DNA of 64,000 nt from assembly GCA_028554795.2 (NCBI GenBank), contig CM068831.1, forward strand, positions 61,436,769 through 61,500,768, written 5' to 3'. Shown in pieces: positions 9,202 to 18,610 of this stretch. Position 1 is the first letter of the stretch. Each line of letters opens with the position of its first letter. A model generated the notes under the pieces. It saw only the letters and a program-made list of their open reading frames with translations, was not told the origin of the DNA and searched no databases. The stretch comes from Sinohyriopsis cumingii. Lineage: Eukaryota > Mollusca > Bivalvia > Unionida > Unionidae. The position numbers were made by a program, and so were the translations under genes.

Positions 9202-9525
9202 TTAAAACAGGTGATAATAAGTGATCAATTCGATCCTGACTTTCTCTTGGAAAATGTCTGACAAGTAAAAGGGTGTTAGCTCCGACTTCGTACCCTTGTC
9301 CAAGAGAGTTTCGATGCGACGGATCTCCAGAGGCGTTAATGGAGGACACGAATGTTCACGGAAGCCTTTATACCACTCATTCAACACGAATTCTTCCGAG
9401 ATGAGACTCCAAGTTTTTTGCAGATGCTCCTCCAATTTTTCTTCTTGACTCAACATCAGACATTTATCGTGTTGAATTTGGCTGGGATGATCGTTGTGAC
9501 ATCCATAGCAATCTTTTTTGATCAA
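9202..9525 (-). CDS. Small cysteine-motif protein of the Polinton capsid cluster
   Basis: About 107 codons with an N-terminal CYGCHNDHPSQ...H...C motif, followed by a helical region (EEKLEEHLQKTW) and a C-terminal segment ending ITYYHLF. A small protein with this CxxC-HPSQ-H-C pattern recurs next to capsid genes in animal Polintons. Its function is not known; zinc binding is possible. The gene sits directly downstream of the major capsid remnant and probably shares its transcript, which has an AATAAA at 9133. Whether the first codons are complete is unclear. Confidence 0.5.
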   Translation of the reverse strand: MIKKDCYGCHNDHPSQIQHDKCLMLSQEEKLEEHLQKTWSLISEEFVLNEWYKGFREHSCPPLTPLEIRRIETLLDKGTKSELTPFYLSDIFQEKVRIELITYYHLF

Positions 9526-9529
9526 TTCC

Positions 9530-10242
9530 TTTTTTTATCTCCCAGGACTGTAGCAAAACAGCCGGCTAAATGTACTTCTTGTTCTGGCCATCGGGATTTC
9601 ATCATTGTGCTACGATTCAGTCTCAGGCGGATATCCACTCCATTCAGCAAATACTTTTCTTGTAACCACACGTCCAAATGCAAAGAGATCTAACAGTCTT
9701 AAACTACGTCCTTGCAGAATTTTCTTACGACGGTCATTGAACCCTACATTGTGATGATCGTCATCTGCTGTCAGGGTTGTGTCGTTAAACGTGTCAGGTT
9801 TCCATACCACGCAAGCATCCATATGAGTATTCTTGGCTTCTTTTCCGTACGTCGAGAGATTTCCCAGCTACGATTGATAAGGGTAAGTATCAATGCTGCT
9901 GCTGACCAGTTTGTTATTCAAGTACAAGTCTACTTCGCTGAACAAGGAATTAATGAAATTGTTGACAGGAGCTACTCTAGCAACGTCTGCGGGATTAGTG
10001 TTGTCCGTTTTGATCACTTTGACTTTCAAGTACAGGTAACTGCTATTCAGATCAATGTAATCTTCGGGCTGACCTTTGATATCAAATTCGATGGGAGCTG
10101 AATCCGTCAAAGAGGAGACGGGATGAAATTCGACCCACTGGGATTCTTTCATCGTCATCATGGTAGGTGGCATGGCAAACAGATCCAGTTCCGACTTGGA
10201 ACAGACGCAAGACTCTCGGTGCATCATTTTTCTGTTTCTCAA
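9530..10242 (-). pseudogene. Polinton major capsid protein (double jelly roll), broken
   Basis: The N-terminal part is highly characteristic: SELDLFAMPPT, then WVEFHPVSSLTD, GQPEDYIDLNSSYLY and VNNFINSLFSEVDLYLN. This matches the start of Polinton/adintovirus major capsid proteins, which form the pseudo-hexagonal shell of an icosahedral particle. Further downstream segments such as DRRKKILQGRSLRL also fit the family. The gene follows the capsid-associated gene at 10247-10636 on the same strand, the usual order. It is a fossil with several interruptions. Confidence 0.85.
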
Positions 10243-10246
10243 TACT

Positions 10247-10636
10247 TTAAAAATAAAAAACGGCTAAGTCTCGAGCAGTTCTTCTTTTATTTGTCTTTCT
10301 AGCTTTAGAAGTGTGAAGTCTTGTGAAAGGGTGTTTTTCTCGTCGTCTTTTTCTGCCTTGTCCTTGCTGTCTCGTCAGGGAAGTAGGAATGCCTGACTCA
10401 CTACCGCTCAGGGCATTTATAGGAGTTTCTCGCCGACCCAAAAGGTCTTTACCCGTTTGCAACAAGACATTTTTGCCTGCTCTCAAGAATGCTTCTTTAG
10501 GGTTTTGTTTGTCGATGATGACATTTTGGAGAAATTCTTTACCTTGTGTCAATGCGGCATCTTTCAAGGCGTGCAATTCGCGTGTCACCATCGGTTTAAA
10601 CACCGGGGCCACCGAACGAAAGGCCGATTTTAACAT
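10247..10636 (-). CDS. Polinton capsid-associated basic protein
   Basis: About 129 codons (MLKSAFRSVAPVFKP...). The N-terminal half is amphipathic helical; the second half is strongly basic (GRKRRREK, ARKTNKRRTAR). Proteins of this size and character are encoded between penton and major capsid genes in animal Polintons, and have been compared with adenovirus core or minor proteins that bind DNA or membrane. Placement between the penton and major capsid remnants supports the assignment. The frame looks whole, but I cannot establish function from the sequence. Confidence 0.6.
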   Translation of the reverse strand: MLKSAFRSVAPVFKPMVTRELHALKDAALTQGKEFLQNVIIDKQNPKEAFLRAGKNVLLQTGKDLLGRRETPINALSGSESGIPTSLTRQQGQGRKRRREKHPFTRLHTSKARKTNKRRTARDLAVFYF

Positions 10637-10669
10637 ATCTCCTAAACCATATCCTCGCTGTCTAGCAAC

Positions 10670-11490
10670 ACGTCAGTACACTGGATACATGACTTACAAC
10701 TCGTTAGAGAACCGTTTTCGAAAATGGAGTTTCACCGTGACTTTTCCATTGGTGAATGAAATATTTTGTCCCAGATCTCCTTTTATAGCAATGTTAACAG
10801 TGGCAAAATACGACTTACTGACCGGCAAATAATACGGATGCATAAATACGCGGTGAACGTGATAGGTGTTTCCACTTTCCTCGTCCGTGGCCGTGGCAGA
10901 ATCCACTTTGAAAGGAATGACACGCAGTAACGGTACCGAGGTGTGTCCCACCACGTTTTACTTCACCACATCGGAGTATACAAAGATCAAATTCAGTCCT
11001 TGGTTCATTTCTACTGGGAAACGAAATAACTTGCTAAAAGAATCGTTGTCGGAAATGACTGGTAATTCGTTTTTCTTCATCATTGCCATCCTCATCTCCA
11101 CGTCCCCGCCCAAAATGTCAAACAATTCAGGACATGATTTTACCCCCGTCAAATTTCATCAGGAAGCGTCGAGCTACTTTGTGGTACTCAAGTGTGACAC
11201 TTTTTCTGATACTTTCCAAAGCTTTAAGAAACACGATATTAAACCTGGAGGCAATGGTGCTCACCAAATGTTGACCACTAAAATAATAGCCTGGGGGAAT
11301 GATCAAGTGATAGGTCCACTTTTAAGCTTGCTCATGATATGTTTTATTGTAACTTTTTAAATTATTCAAGTACTTTTACATTTGCTCGTCATGAACTTCG
11401 ACCGTAAAATAATTTTGATTGGGAAGGACATTGAGGACTTGGGTCGCGTGAATAATTTCCACTAAAGCTACTTACCAATAGGCTTCGTGA
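10670..11490 (-). pseudogene. Polinton penton/minor capsid protein (single jelly roll), broken
   Basis: Recognisable segments include IIPPGYYF near the middle and, at the C-terminal side, FPVEMNQGLNLIFVYSDVV, VGHTSVPLLRVIPF, HPYYLPVSKSYF and SFTNGKVTVKLHFR. These match the Polinton penton, which occupies the vertices of the particle. It lies between the membrane-segment protein (11492-11908) and the basic capsid-associated gene, in the standard order. Several interruptions. Confidence 0.8.
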
Positions 11491-11491
11491 T

Positions 11492-11908
11492 CTAATTGGA
11501 TGGCCTGAGGTAATTTATCTGTGTAACAGCACAACGTTTTATTGGGAAACACGTCCATGGAACTGTCACTGGGTAAGGTTCAGTAAAATTGGTTATGGTG
11601 ACTCTGTGGCTGTCCGAGGGGTTATTGGAAGTCAGAGGCGTGTCTCCGCCCAAAATGGGGTTGTTGTTGTTGTTGGAGTGGTGACTGGAACTGGACGCAA
11701 GATTCCCGTTGTTCCCGTTCGAGGAGAATTTCAGAGAGGGATTGGGAAGCAGGTTACCGATGCAACTGCTCAATAAAATGGTCCACAAGTTTTTGTCTCC
11801 TTGTTGCAAACTCAAATTGGCAATGGCTGAACCGATGACACAATACACCGCAACGATTTGGCAGAAAAAGACGATTTGCGTTTGAGGCACACGTTCTCGA
11901 CACCACAC
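11492..11908 (-). CDS. Polinton small membrane-segment protein
   Basis: About 138 codons. The N-terminal third carries a hydrophobic segment (IVFFCQIVAVYCVIGSAIANL) followed by LLSSCIGNLLPNPSL, a pattern seen in a short membrane protein located between integrase and penton in many animal Polintons. The centre is low-complexity (a run of asparagines, serines and histidines). Likely a membrane-inserted virion or assembly protein; that role is inferred from position and hydrophobicity. Confidence 0.5.
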   Translation of the reverse strand: MWCRERVPQTQIVFFCQIVAVYCVIGSAIANLSLQQGDKNLWTILLSSCIGNLLPNPSLKFSSNGNNGNLASSSSHHSNNNNNPILGGDTPLTSNNPSDSHRVTITNFTEPYPVTVPWTCFPIKRCAVTQINYLRPSN

Positions 11909-13102
11909 TCACATGGGTTGTTTCTGTAAATCTTGCAGACAAGAAATGGGTGAAGGAGTGGTAGCAGTAGCTGAGTCTGTGTGAAAGGGCATGATGGTCA
12001 CTTTTTTATAGTCGATGACTTGTGAAGCGTCGATCCAAGAATAAAAACTGGATGGATATCTTTTCCAACGTACTTTAACTTCTTTGACACGTCGTTTGCC
12101 CACTTTACGGATTCTGCGTTCGAGAATGCTTTCGATGTCGTACACGTCTTCTTTTTTGGTGACACGTTGTAACTCGGGTAAGTAAAACGTTCCTTTTAAC
12201 ACTTCTCCGTTCATGTCTTCCAATTTATAGACGGCAGGATGACGGCCTTGCACTCGTCCAGTGACACAAAACAATTCGGTGGTCAAATTAGGTAAGTAAC
12301 CTTTGTCAAAAGTACATTTGCTTTTGCTAATGCGCACCCAATCTCCTACGACCAACACTCCACTTTTCTTGGGGACAGCCCCCGTCGGGACGTAACAAAC
12401 AGGCGATCGGAAACCAGCACTTGGTTGTCGGGAGTCACCTCTTGCGGGGCACGTCCAATGCTTCGATGGTAAGATTGGTTGTACGCTTGCACCAGGTGCG
12501 GTAAGATGTCGATGTACTTCAGAGTATGGTGATGCGTAAAATATTTCCACATGCGTTCTTTCAAGGTACGTTGAAAAAAGTTCCACGATTCTGGCTTTGG
12601 TTTCAGGATTCTCGGTGGTAAAAAAATGAATGTCACGTTTCTTTAATTCGTTTTGGAAAGCTTGGTTCAGAAATTCGGTACCTTTGTCCGGTTGCCATCG
12701 AAGAGGCTGACGACCACTTTGTTTCAGCACACGTTGCAGGGCTCACAGTAACTCTTTGCTCGATTTGGAAGTCAATGGCACGACCCAGGCAAATTTGAAA
12801 AAGACGTGGATGACACAAAACAAATATTTGTAGCGGCCATTGTAGGTGGCCAAATGAGAGACATCGGCTAAATCGGCTTGCCATTGATGATCGATGCCTT
12901 CCACTTGGGTGCGACTTCTGGAAAAGTTGCGTCGAATGGGTTTGTGTAAAGTGTAGGTAGCTTGTTCTTGTAACCATCGTTGCACTTGAGGTAAACGGAG
13001 ACTTTTCAGTCGAGTTTTTGCAGCACGATACAATTTTTGAACTCCTCCGTAACCGGCAGGATGGGATGGATCGTAGTAAATGCCGGCTAACTCCTTTTCC
13101 AT
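11909..13102 (-). pseudogene. Polinton integrase (rve core with C-terminal chromodomain), broken
   Basis: The domain order on the minus strand fits Polinton integrases. An N-terminal zinc/HTH-like part (YYDPSHPAGYGGVQKL, VQRWLQEQATYTLHKP) is followed by the DDE core (WQADLADVSHL, FCVIHVFFKFAWVVPL, DKGTEFLN). At the C-terminal side is a chromodomain-like segment (VYDIESILERRI, VRWKRYPSSFYSWIDA). The chromodomain may have directed insertion to marked chromatin. Several interruptions make it inactive. It is unrelated in detail to the integrase fossil at 2.9-3.8 kb. Confidence 0.92.
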
Positions 13103-13109
13103 TTTTTTT

Positions 13110-13460
13110 TTAATACGGCACCCACTCTTTGATGATGCTACTCTTTTTCTCGTGTGGTATTTTCTTGGTTTGTAATGCTTTGCGTGTGCGACCAGCGATA
13201 GGTGTCGAGGAGAAGGATGTCTGAACAGGGGATATCGGTTCTTGTTTCATTTCTGTCTTCACCTTTTTTTTCTCTTCTGATGAAGAAGGGGTGGCCATCA
13301 TCTTTTTAATCCATCCAATTCTGGAGGTAGGTGGTGTTGTTAACTTGCGTACTTTTTCTGGTGGAGTTTGAAACCCTTTTTCTTCTTCTTCTTCTCTTGT
13401 TTCTGTCTTGGTCACTGGCAGTAGTAGTGGTGGTAGTGGTGGTACTGGACTTTTCATCAA
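13110..13460 (-). CDS. Polinton unknown acidic/basic low-complexity protein
   Basis: About 116 codons: proline-rich start (SPVPPLPPLLLP), glutamate run, then lysine-rich segments and EWVPY at the end. Located directly upstream of integrase. No fold or family recognised; probably disordered. The frame is open throughout. Confidence 0.4.
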   Translation of the reverse strand: MMKSPVPPLPPLLLPVTKTETREEEEEKGFQTPPEKVRKLTTPPTSRIGWIKKMMATPSSSEEKKKVKTEMKQEPISPVQTSFSSTPIAGRTRKALQTKKIPHEKKSSIIKEWVPY

Positions 13461-13464
13461 GGTC

Positions 13465-13735
13465 TTAAAATCTTTCAGAGTGGGTAGAGCTGTTTAGTCT
13501 GAGGTTTTCTGGTGAAAGAGTTGCAGTCGTTGCAAGAGTTGACCGTACTTTTGCGAATTTTCTGTTTCGGACAAATCTTGGCGATCCATCAATGACTGCA
13601 ATTCGTGTTGTAACTGGGACATCTCGGTCAAGTGGGGACTGGGAGGCAAATGCGGGGTCCGCTGTTGTTGCCAACGATAGTATTCCATCCATCGTTTGTA
13701 AGGCACTAAAGCTAGTTTTCTTCCTTCCATTCGAT
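13465..13735 (-). CDS. Polinton small protein beginning MEGRKLALVPYKRW
   Basis: A short gene of about 78 codons (13494-13730). The LALVPY motif near the start is similar to a short protein found beside the capsid or ATPase block of several animal Polintons. The rest is helical and glutamine-rich (QLQHELQSLMDR, QKYGQLLQRLQLF), suggesting a coiled coil. It overlaps the end of the next gene upstream, a compact arrangement. Function unknown. Confidence 0.45.
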
Positions 13736-13739
13736 GTCC

Positions 13740-14154
13740 AGGGTCACGTCTGAGATCTTGGGACTCAGAGGTCCTTTTGTCTTGCTTCCACGAGTCGTCC
13801 CAACATGGTTCCCAAGACTCCTTTCAGCAAAGGTCCTAACAAGAGCGGCAAAATTCCTCCACGTTGGACCAACATCTTCTTTTGAACCATTTGGCGAAGA
13901 ACGTGACGAGGTTTGCCTAAGCATTTTTTCTTGTGTTTGGACAAAGGGATTGTGCCTTTCGAAACGTTCAAACAACGTTCGCACACGGTATCGATGACCT
14001 CTTTGGAGGCTGTTTGAATGAGGTTTTTTTGCAGGGGTTGACAAGCTTTGGACAGGAGAGATAACTTGTCCCCATGTTTGACTAAACGAGGAGGCAGTCC
14101 TTTCCTTTTCTTTCTTTTGGGTTTAGATGAGCGATGCTTTTGTTTGGGTGACAT
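13740..14154 (-). CDS. Polinton membrane-active-like protein with zinc-type cysteines
   Basis: The protein starts MSPKQKHRSSKPKRKKRK, a strongly basic head. This is followed by CERC...H...C spacing that could bind zinc, and then a glycine/leucine-rich hydrophobic segment (VQRGGILPLLLGPLLKG). Such QxGG-hydrophobic segments occur in core or membrane-lytic minor proteins of adenoviruses, adintoviruses and Polintons. A minus-strand TATA box (TATAAAAAA, 14210-14216) lies about 57 bp upstream of the ATG. Likely a virion core component; this is inferred. About 129 codons, open. Confidence 0.55.
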
Positions 14155-14247
14155 CTTTGAGTCTTCAGGAGCACAAAAACACTGATACCCCTGCTTTATC
14201 TCAGGTCTTTTTTATACCGGAACGCGTCGCCCCTGATTGTCTTTACG

Positions 14248-15090
14248 TCATATCGATTTGAGGACAGGCATCACACGTCGTGCAGGGGTTAGCAACGGAC
14301 TAAATCGAGCCAGTTCTTGCTTGGACAAATCCAGTAAACTCTGTAACATGCCCGATCTCTCTTGGACTTTGATTTTGGGAGCAGGTACTTGGTGAGTAGA
14401 TGCCACTGCAACTAAAGAGGAGGGTGTCGACACTGGAGGAGAAGTTCTTGGAGACACGAGCTTCCATGGTGTCATCAATGGAGAAGTGGATGAACCTGAG
14501 GCTACCGGAGACGCGGTCACCGTCGTTGCAGGTCGTGGTTTGCGAATGTAAGGTTACGTCCTGGCTGAAGTGCCTCCCTTGCGACTAGTTTTATGTGGGC
14601 TTTCTTTTTCTGGGGGCTTCTTCTCTGTTTCTTTTTCTGGGGACTTTTCTTTTTCTGGGATTGTGACCTGGTCTTTTTTCCTTGGGGAGAACTTTGGAAG
14701 CATTAGGATCCCATCTTAAGAGGGAGCGAATGATGGCACCTCCTAGAGTACCGCTCCCTCCAGGTTTCAAAATGATTTGCTTTTTGGTTTGAGTGTCGAT
14801 GCGGGAATCGGCCAGTTGGTCAAAGCTACTTTGTTTCTATCAAAAAAGCGTTTGGTTTGATGAGGAATCTGAAAGACACCTTGCAGTAATTGACGTGATC
14901 TCACCGTAAACCATAGTAAGACTTCTCTAAGACTGGCTTCTAAGACACGAGCACGTATTTGTATATTGTTTTCGCGACTGATGCCATACAAGGCACCAAT
15001 CAATTTGACGGGAAGATGAGATTGAAGGGACGTAATGTTGACGGTGTGAGACGGACGTAAAATGTCCGAGGTTTTTTTTATAGATTTTTA
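14248..15090 (-). pseudogene. Polinton unknown Ser/Pro-rich basic protein region
   Basis: The proximal part (15.0-14.77 kb) is a helical segment, KLIGALYGISRENNIQIRAR. The distal part contains lysine/arginine-proline repeats (RKRKVPRKR-like) and a serine/proline/threonine-rich stretch ending with FSPLLTPARRVMPVLKS. No family recognised. It lies between the ATPase and the membrane-active-like gene. A TATA-like TATAAAAAAA (15073-15082, minus) precedes it. Probably one or two virion proteins; broken. Confidence 0.35.
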
Positions 15091-15109
15091 GGGGGTTAAG
15101 TCGAGGACG

Positions 15110-15797
15110 GAGACGTGTACAGGACAGGCCCTCCGTCTTGACACCAGTGGTGAAACAAATGGGTACGAAATCGCAAATAATCGGGGTTAGTGGGTTTCAA
15201 ATGGAAGAGTAAATAGGCGTGTGGAATTTCAGTGGCATCGTCATACGCATGAGTCAGCCAAGACGTTCCTGTTTGGCTAAGACTTGCACTTGCGATTTAT
15301 CTCGAGGGCTTTTAAAGACGACCACGTAGTGAGCATTGAGACTGATGGTTCGATGGGCTTTCCTTTGTTGAAACACATGTTGAGTAATGTAAATGACACT
15401 GGCATTACGATGATGCCGTTTGCGCGTAAACCACAGTTTAATTTCTTTTTCGTCTTCTCCTAACACGTCGTCGAAAATGACCAAATGGGTTTGAAGGGGT
15501 CAGACACCATTCCGTCGTCTTCGTCAGGAATGCCTTCCACAAACACGATGGAATCGCTGTGACTTTCTCGCAAGAGGCTGTACGCCACTCGATGCGTTGA
15601 GTCGGACGATCGATCAAATTATGTTTATGTTCGATCAAACGTTTGACAAATTCGGTTTTGCCTGAACCGCTAGGTCCAGCAATGAGCATGTTAAAGGGAT
15701 GGCGAAGATACAAAGCCTCCCAACTGGCACGATCTAAGTGTTCGTCGATGACTTTGACAGTAGATGAAGAAGGAGCATAGACAGCAGAGGTAGCCAT
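15110..15797 (-). pseudogene. Polinton genome-packaging ATPase (FtsK/HerA, A32-like), broken
   Basis: Near the N-terminus is a canonical Walker A (AGPSGSGKTEFVKRL). Further on comes a Walker B-like strand (MVIFDDVLGEDE), then VIYITQHVFQQRKAHRTIS and VVVFKSPRDKSQ, the sensor and arginine-finger region characteristic of Polinton and poxvirus A32-type ATPases. These pump the genome into preformed capsids. The C-terminal end includes EIPHAYLLFHLKP and LYTSPSS. Few interruptions. Confidence 0.9.
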
Positions 15798-15878
15798 GGT
15801 GTGAGAAATGTCACTTGTGACGCGAAAACAAACAAGACAAGAGTTTTTCTACTTTTTCAGGACACGTTTATGGATGTT

Positions 15879-16612
15879 TTAAAAATGAACACGAAAGACA
15901 AAAATACATAAAAGCCAAAGGCTTAAGGACAACGATAAAATGCACATGAAAACGATCAAAATGGAACAGAAACAAGTCTCTGTACATGTTTTGGGTAATG
16001 GTTTGACAAGTTCTACAGGGGGTAATGTCACACATGTGTCCTCCTGAAAGGGTCTTTCAGGAATGTCCATGACAGTCCTGTCCTGGGTGACGGGTTCTTC
16101 TGACACTGACTCTAACACAGGTTGAAAAGTTACTTTTTTCTTTGGACGCTGAAAGGAAGGATTACAATTCTCGGGTATACTGGGCCACTTCTTGGGTCCA
16201 AGTCTCAAAACCCCATTTTTTCCAGTCACGTACATCTGTCCAATGGGGGTGTAAGTCACAAGCTACATACACATCGTCATACACGTCTTCGTTAGCTAAA
16301 AGTTGACGATTCTTTTTTTCCCGTAGATATCGAGAAGTATCTAGATGAAAACGCAAGGCTTTGAGCAAAATGAGTCTCTCGTGACAATTTAAGGCCATTC
16401 GGGTGGTAAGTACTTTCGTAAAGAGTCCACAAGGAATCGGCGGAGAAACGAAATCCCAGAAAACAAGTCACAAAGACACACACCACTTGTCGACCCAAAT
16501 TCAACGGAAACAGTTCTTGTAATAATTGATGGTAAAGATTCACGGTTTGAATACTGTCATTGAGTTCCTTCCACGGAATCTGTTGAATCACTTTTGATAA
16601 AAGCCTTGGCAT
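15879..16612 (-). pseudogene. Polinton unknown genes (soluble part and membrane-anchored part)
   Basis: Two pieces can be seen. The upstream part starts MPRLLSKVIQQIPW and has a helical, aromatic-rich sequence including RYLREKKNRQLLANED. The distal part ends in a hydrophobic leucine/serine/cysteine-rich segment with a charged tail (SILIVFMCILSLSLSLWLL), a probable C-terminal membrane anchor. Family unknown. The start of the upstream part lies inside a 93-bp tandem duplication. Broken. Confidence 0.4.
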
Positions 16613-16766
16613 GGCAGCCTGTTTTTATACTCTCTTTTGTTGGAGGTAATAAGCGTACTTTCTGAACAGCATCTGTTGAATCACTTTTGATAAAAGCCTT
16701 GGCATGGCAGCCTGTTTTTATACTCTCTTTTGTTGGAGGTAATAAGCGTACTTTCTGAACAGCATC
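16578..16766 (-). repeat. 93-bp exact-type tandem duplication
   Basis: Two adjacent near-identical copies (16578-16670 and 16671-16763) carry the first codons of the MPRLLSKVIQQ gene and the last codons of the upstream gene (ending QQKRV). The absence of divergence indicates a very recent event. Confidence 0.9.
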
Positions 16767-17164
16767 GGTTTTATTTTAATTCCGTACCAATATGATTTAG
16801 TCACTAACTCACACACCACACGTCGTACAGAGGTTTCCTCTTCAACCAAGATTTCTTGGTGTAAAGGATGTTGGTAATCCTCTGTCTCGTCCGTTGGAAT
16901 TCGGTGTATTATGATCGTCTTGTAAGTAGAATTAGTGTCATCCAAAACTTTATGAATCTCATGAGAATCATCAATGTCCGACCAATGAAACACTTTGAAA
17001 TGAATCAGTGCCCTTATACCATTCAGGTACCAGTGGTTCAAACACCGGTGACGTAACGGATGCAATTGTTCTTTACGTTTGACTTGAATTTTGACCAGTT
17101 CTCGGTAAATTCGTTCTCTCAATTCTACAGGCAAACCACGAATGTTCTCTTGTAAAGTACCCAT
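16718..17164 (-). CDS. Polinton paralogue B of an unknown family (148 aa)
   Basis: About 148 codons beginning MGTLQENIRGLPVELRERIY. The first 60 residues are nearly identical to those of the neighbour at 17.17-17.62 kb. The IRGLPxELRERIYREL stretch resembles an F-box-like helix pair, which would suggest recruitment of a ubiquitin ligase, but similarity is short and this is only a hint. The C-terminal half has diverged. The last codons fall in the 93-bp tandem repeat. Confidence 0.5.
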   Translation of the reverse strand: MGTLQENIRGLPVELRERIYRELVKIQVKRKEQLHPLRHRCLNHWYLNGIRALIHFKVFHWSDIDDSHEIHKVLDDTNSTYKTIIIHRIPTDETEDYQHPLHQEILVEEETSVRRVVCELVTKSYWYGIKIKPMLFRKYAYYLQQKRV

Positions 17165-17624
17165 AATAGGTCATACTAAATCCTCTTTTTTGGAAGCAAT
17201 AAATGTACTGTCTACACAGAGATGATTTTACTACAGTAGCGAATCTAAAAGGTTCAATCACTAACCTACAAATCACAGTTCGTTCAGCAATTTCCTCTTC
17301 CACTAAGTTGACGTTGCGTAAAAGATTTTGGTAACTCTCTAACACTTCTTCTGGAATTCGTTGCAGTATGTGAATCTCGAAGTAACGAAAATAATTAACA
17401 TACCGTTCCTTCTCGTCCTCGAACCGTTTAACAAGGTATGACCACTGGAACACTTTCGTGTGAATCAGTCCTCTTATAGCATTCAGGTACCAGTGGTTTA
17501 AACACCGGTGACGTAACGGATGCAATTGTTCTTCACGTTTCACTTGAATTTTGAACAGTTCTCGGTAAATGCGTTCTCTCAACTCCGCAGGCAAACCACG
17601 AATGTTCTCTTGTAAAGTATCCAT
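17165..17624 (-). CDS. Polinton paralogue A of an unknown family
   Basis: Begins MDTLQENIRGLPAELRERIY and is clearly a tandem duplicate of the gene at 16718-17164: N-terminal part and central motif RHRCLNHWYLN are shared, with more divergence towards the C-terminus (RRIPEEVLESY-like region). The possible F-box-like N-terminus is the only functional hint. It lies just downstream of the BIR-domain gene, suggesting a block of host-interaction genes. Confidence 0.5.
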
Positions 17625-17631
17625 TCAGGGA

Positions 17632-18262
17632 TTACTGATATCGTCCCACTAAAGGTAAAGAGTGACAACTGGGAGACCATCGAGCATGTTCCAGGTAGGC
17701 CGAATCTCGTGGTTCCCAGCGGTGAAGTGACACACCGCAGCTGAAGCACTTCACTTTATCCCCTTCGCCCAAGTAGAAAAATCCGGCTCTGGCTAATTCT
17801 TCGGGGGTCGGTCCTCCCAGATGATTAGGCCATTTCCCTTTGAACGATTGGAAACGATTTTCAAAGTTGCAGTATTCAGGCAAATGCACAGGGAACGTCT
17901 CTCACAGGTTCGTTTCGATGAGGGTAGGGTGACATCGACAGGAGTTTGCTCAGGGCTGGATGACATCCGTAGGGTGGTAAACGTGAAGGTCGACATCCAC
18001 ATTTACCATGAAACCCTGTAAAGTGTCCACGATGACCGGTGGCATCTCTTTCGCATCCATCAGGTTTGACAAGCACATCATCACTTTCCATGATAGGGGT
18101 AGTGACACTAAAGTTCCCATAATGCTTTACTGCATCAATGAGGTCACAGCATCCAGCATCGCTCACATCGCAAGGTTCAGGATCGCATTCCACCTCAGAG
18201 GCCCCAAACTTGAATTGTGCCTGTCTGAACCTGTTTCGTTTTTTCTCTGAAAGTATTCATCT
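17632..18262 (-). pseudogene. BIR-domain (inhibitor-of-apoptosis) gene in the Polinton
   Basis: The C-terminal part is a full BIR domain: FENRFQSFKGKWPNHL, LARAGFFYLGEGDKVKCFSCG, then LHRWEPRDSAYLEHARWSPSC. The three cysteines and one histidine that bind zinc are all present at the usual spacing. The upstream part is cysteine-containing and not recognised. No RING is seen. Viral BIR proteins block caspases or IAP antagonists and delay host-cell death. A minus-strand TATAAAAAGAGAC at about 18311-18323 could be its promoter. A second, weaker BIR copy lies at 18.44-18.61 kb. The gene was presumably captured from a host; it is broken upstream. Confidence 0.8.
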
Positions 18263-18439
18263 TGTTCGCTTGGTCTTGGTAGTCACAATGAACTATCGAT
18301 CTTGCATATTGTCTCTTTTTATACTAGTCGCAATGAAGTCTCAAGCTTGTACATCGTTCCTTTTTTATGTCTAGTTTGGAAGGTATCATCTCTAAGGTAC
18401 CGTCATAATTGTACCGTAGTGTAATGGGTGGAAAGGCGA

Positions 18440-18610
18440 TAGAAAAGTAAGGACAGTACGGAGACTATCGAGTATGTTCCAGAATGGCTCAATCTTTATA
18501 GATACATAGATCCATTCGTAACTTCAGGCCACAACTGAAACACTGTACTTCGTATCCCAATCCAGTCTCAGGTCCCAAGTAGACAAATCCTGTTCTAACT
18601 AAAACATTCG
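18440..18610 (-). pseudogene. Second, decayed BIR-domain fragment
   Basis: Reads FVYLGPETGLGYEVQCFSCGLKL-type sequence, i.e. the core of a BIR domain with its CxxC, followed by LEHTR-like and a terminal cysteine. It is a paralogue of the BIR gene just downstream and more degraded. It abuts the end of the polymerase gene. Confidence 0.65.

Noticed and set aside
10323-11360. Long plus-strand open frames (169 and 164 codons)
   Set aside because: They are shadows of the minus-strand capsid-associated and penton genes and have no motif of their own.
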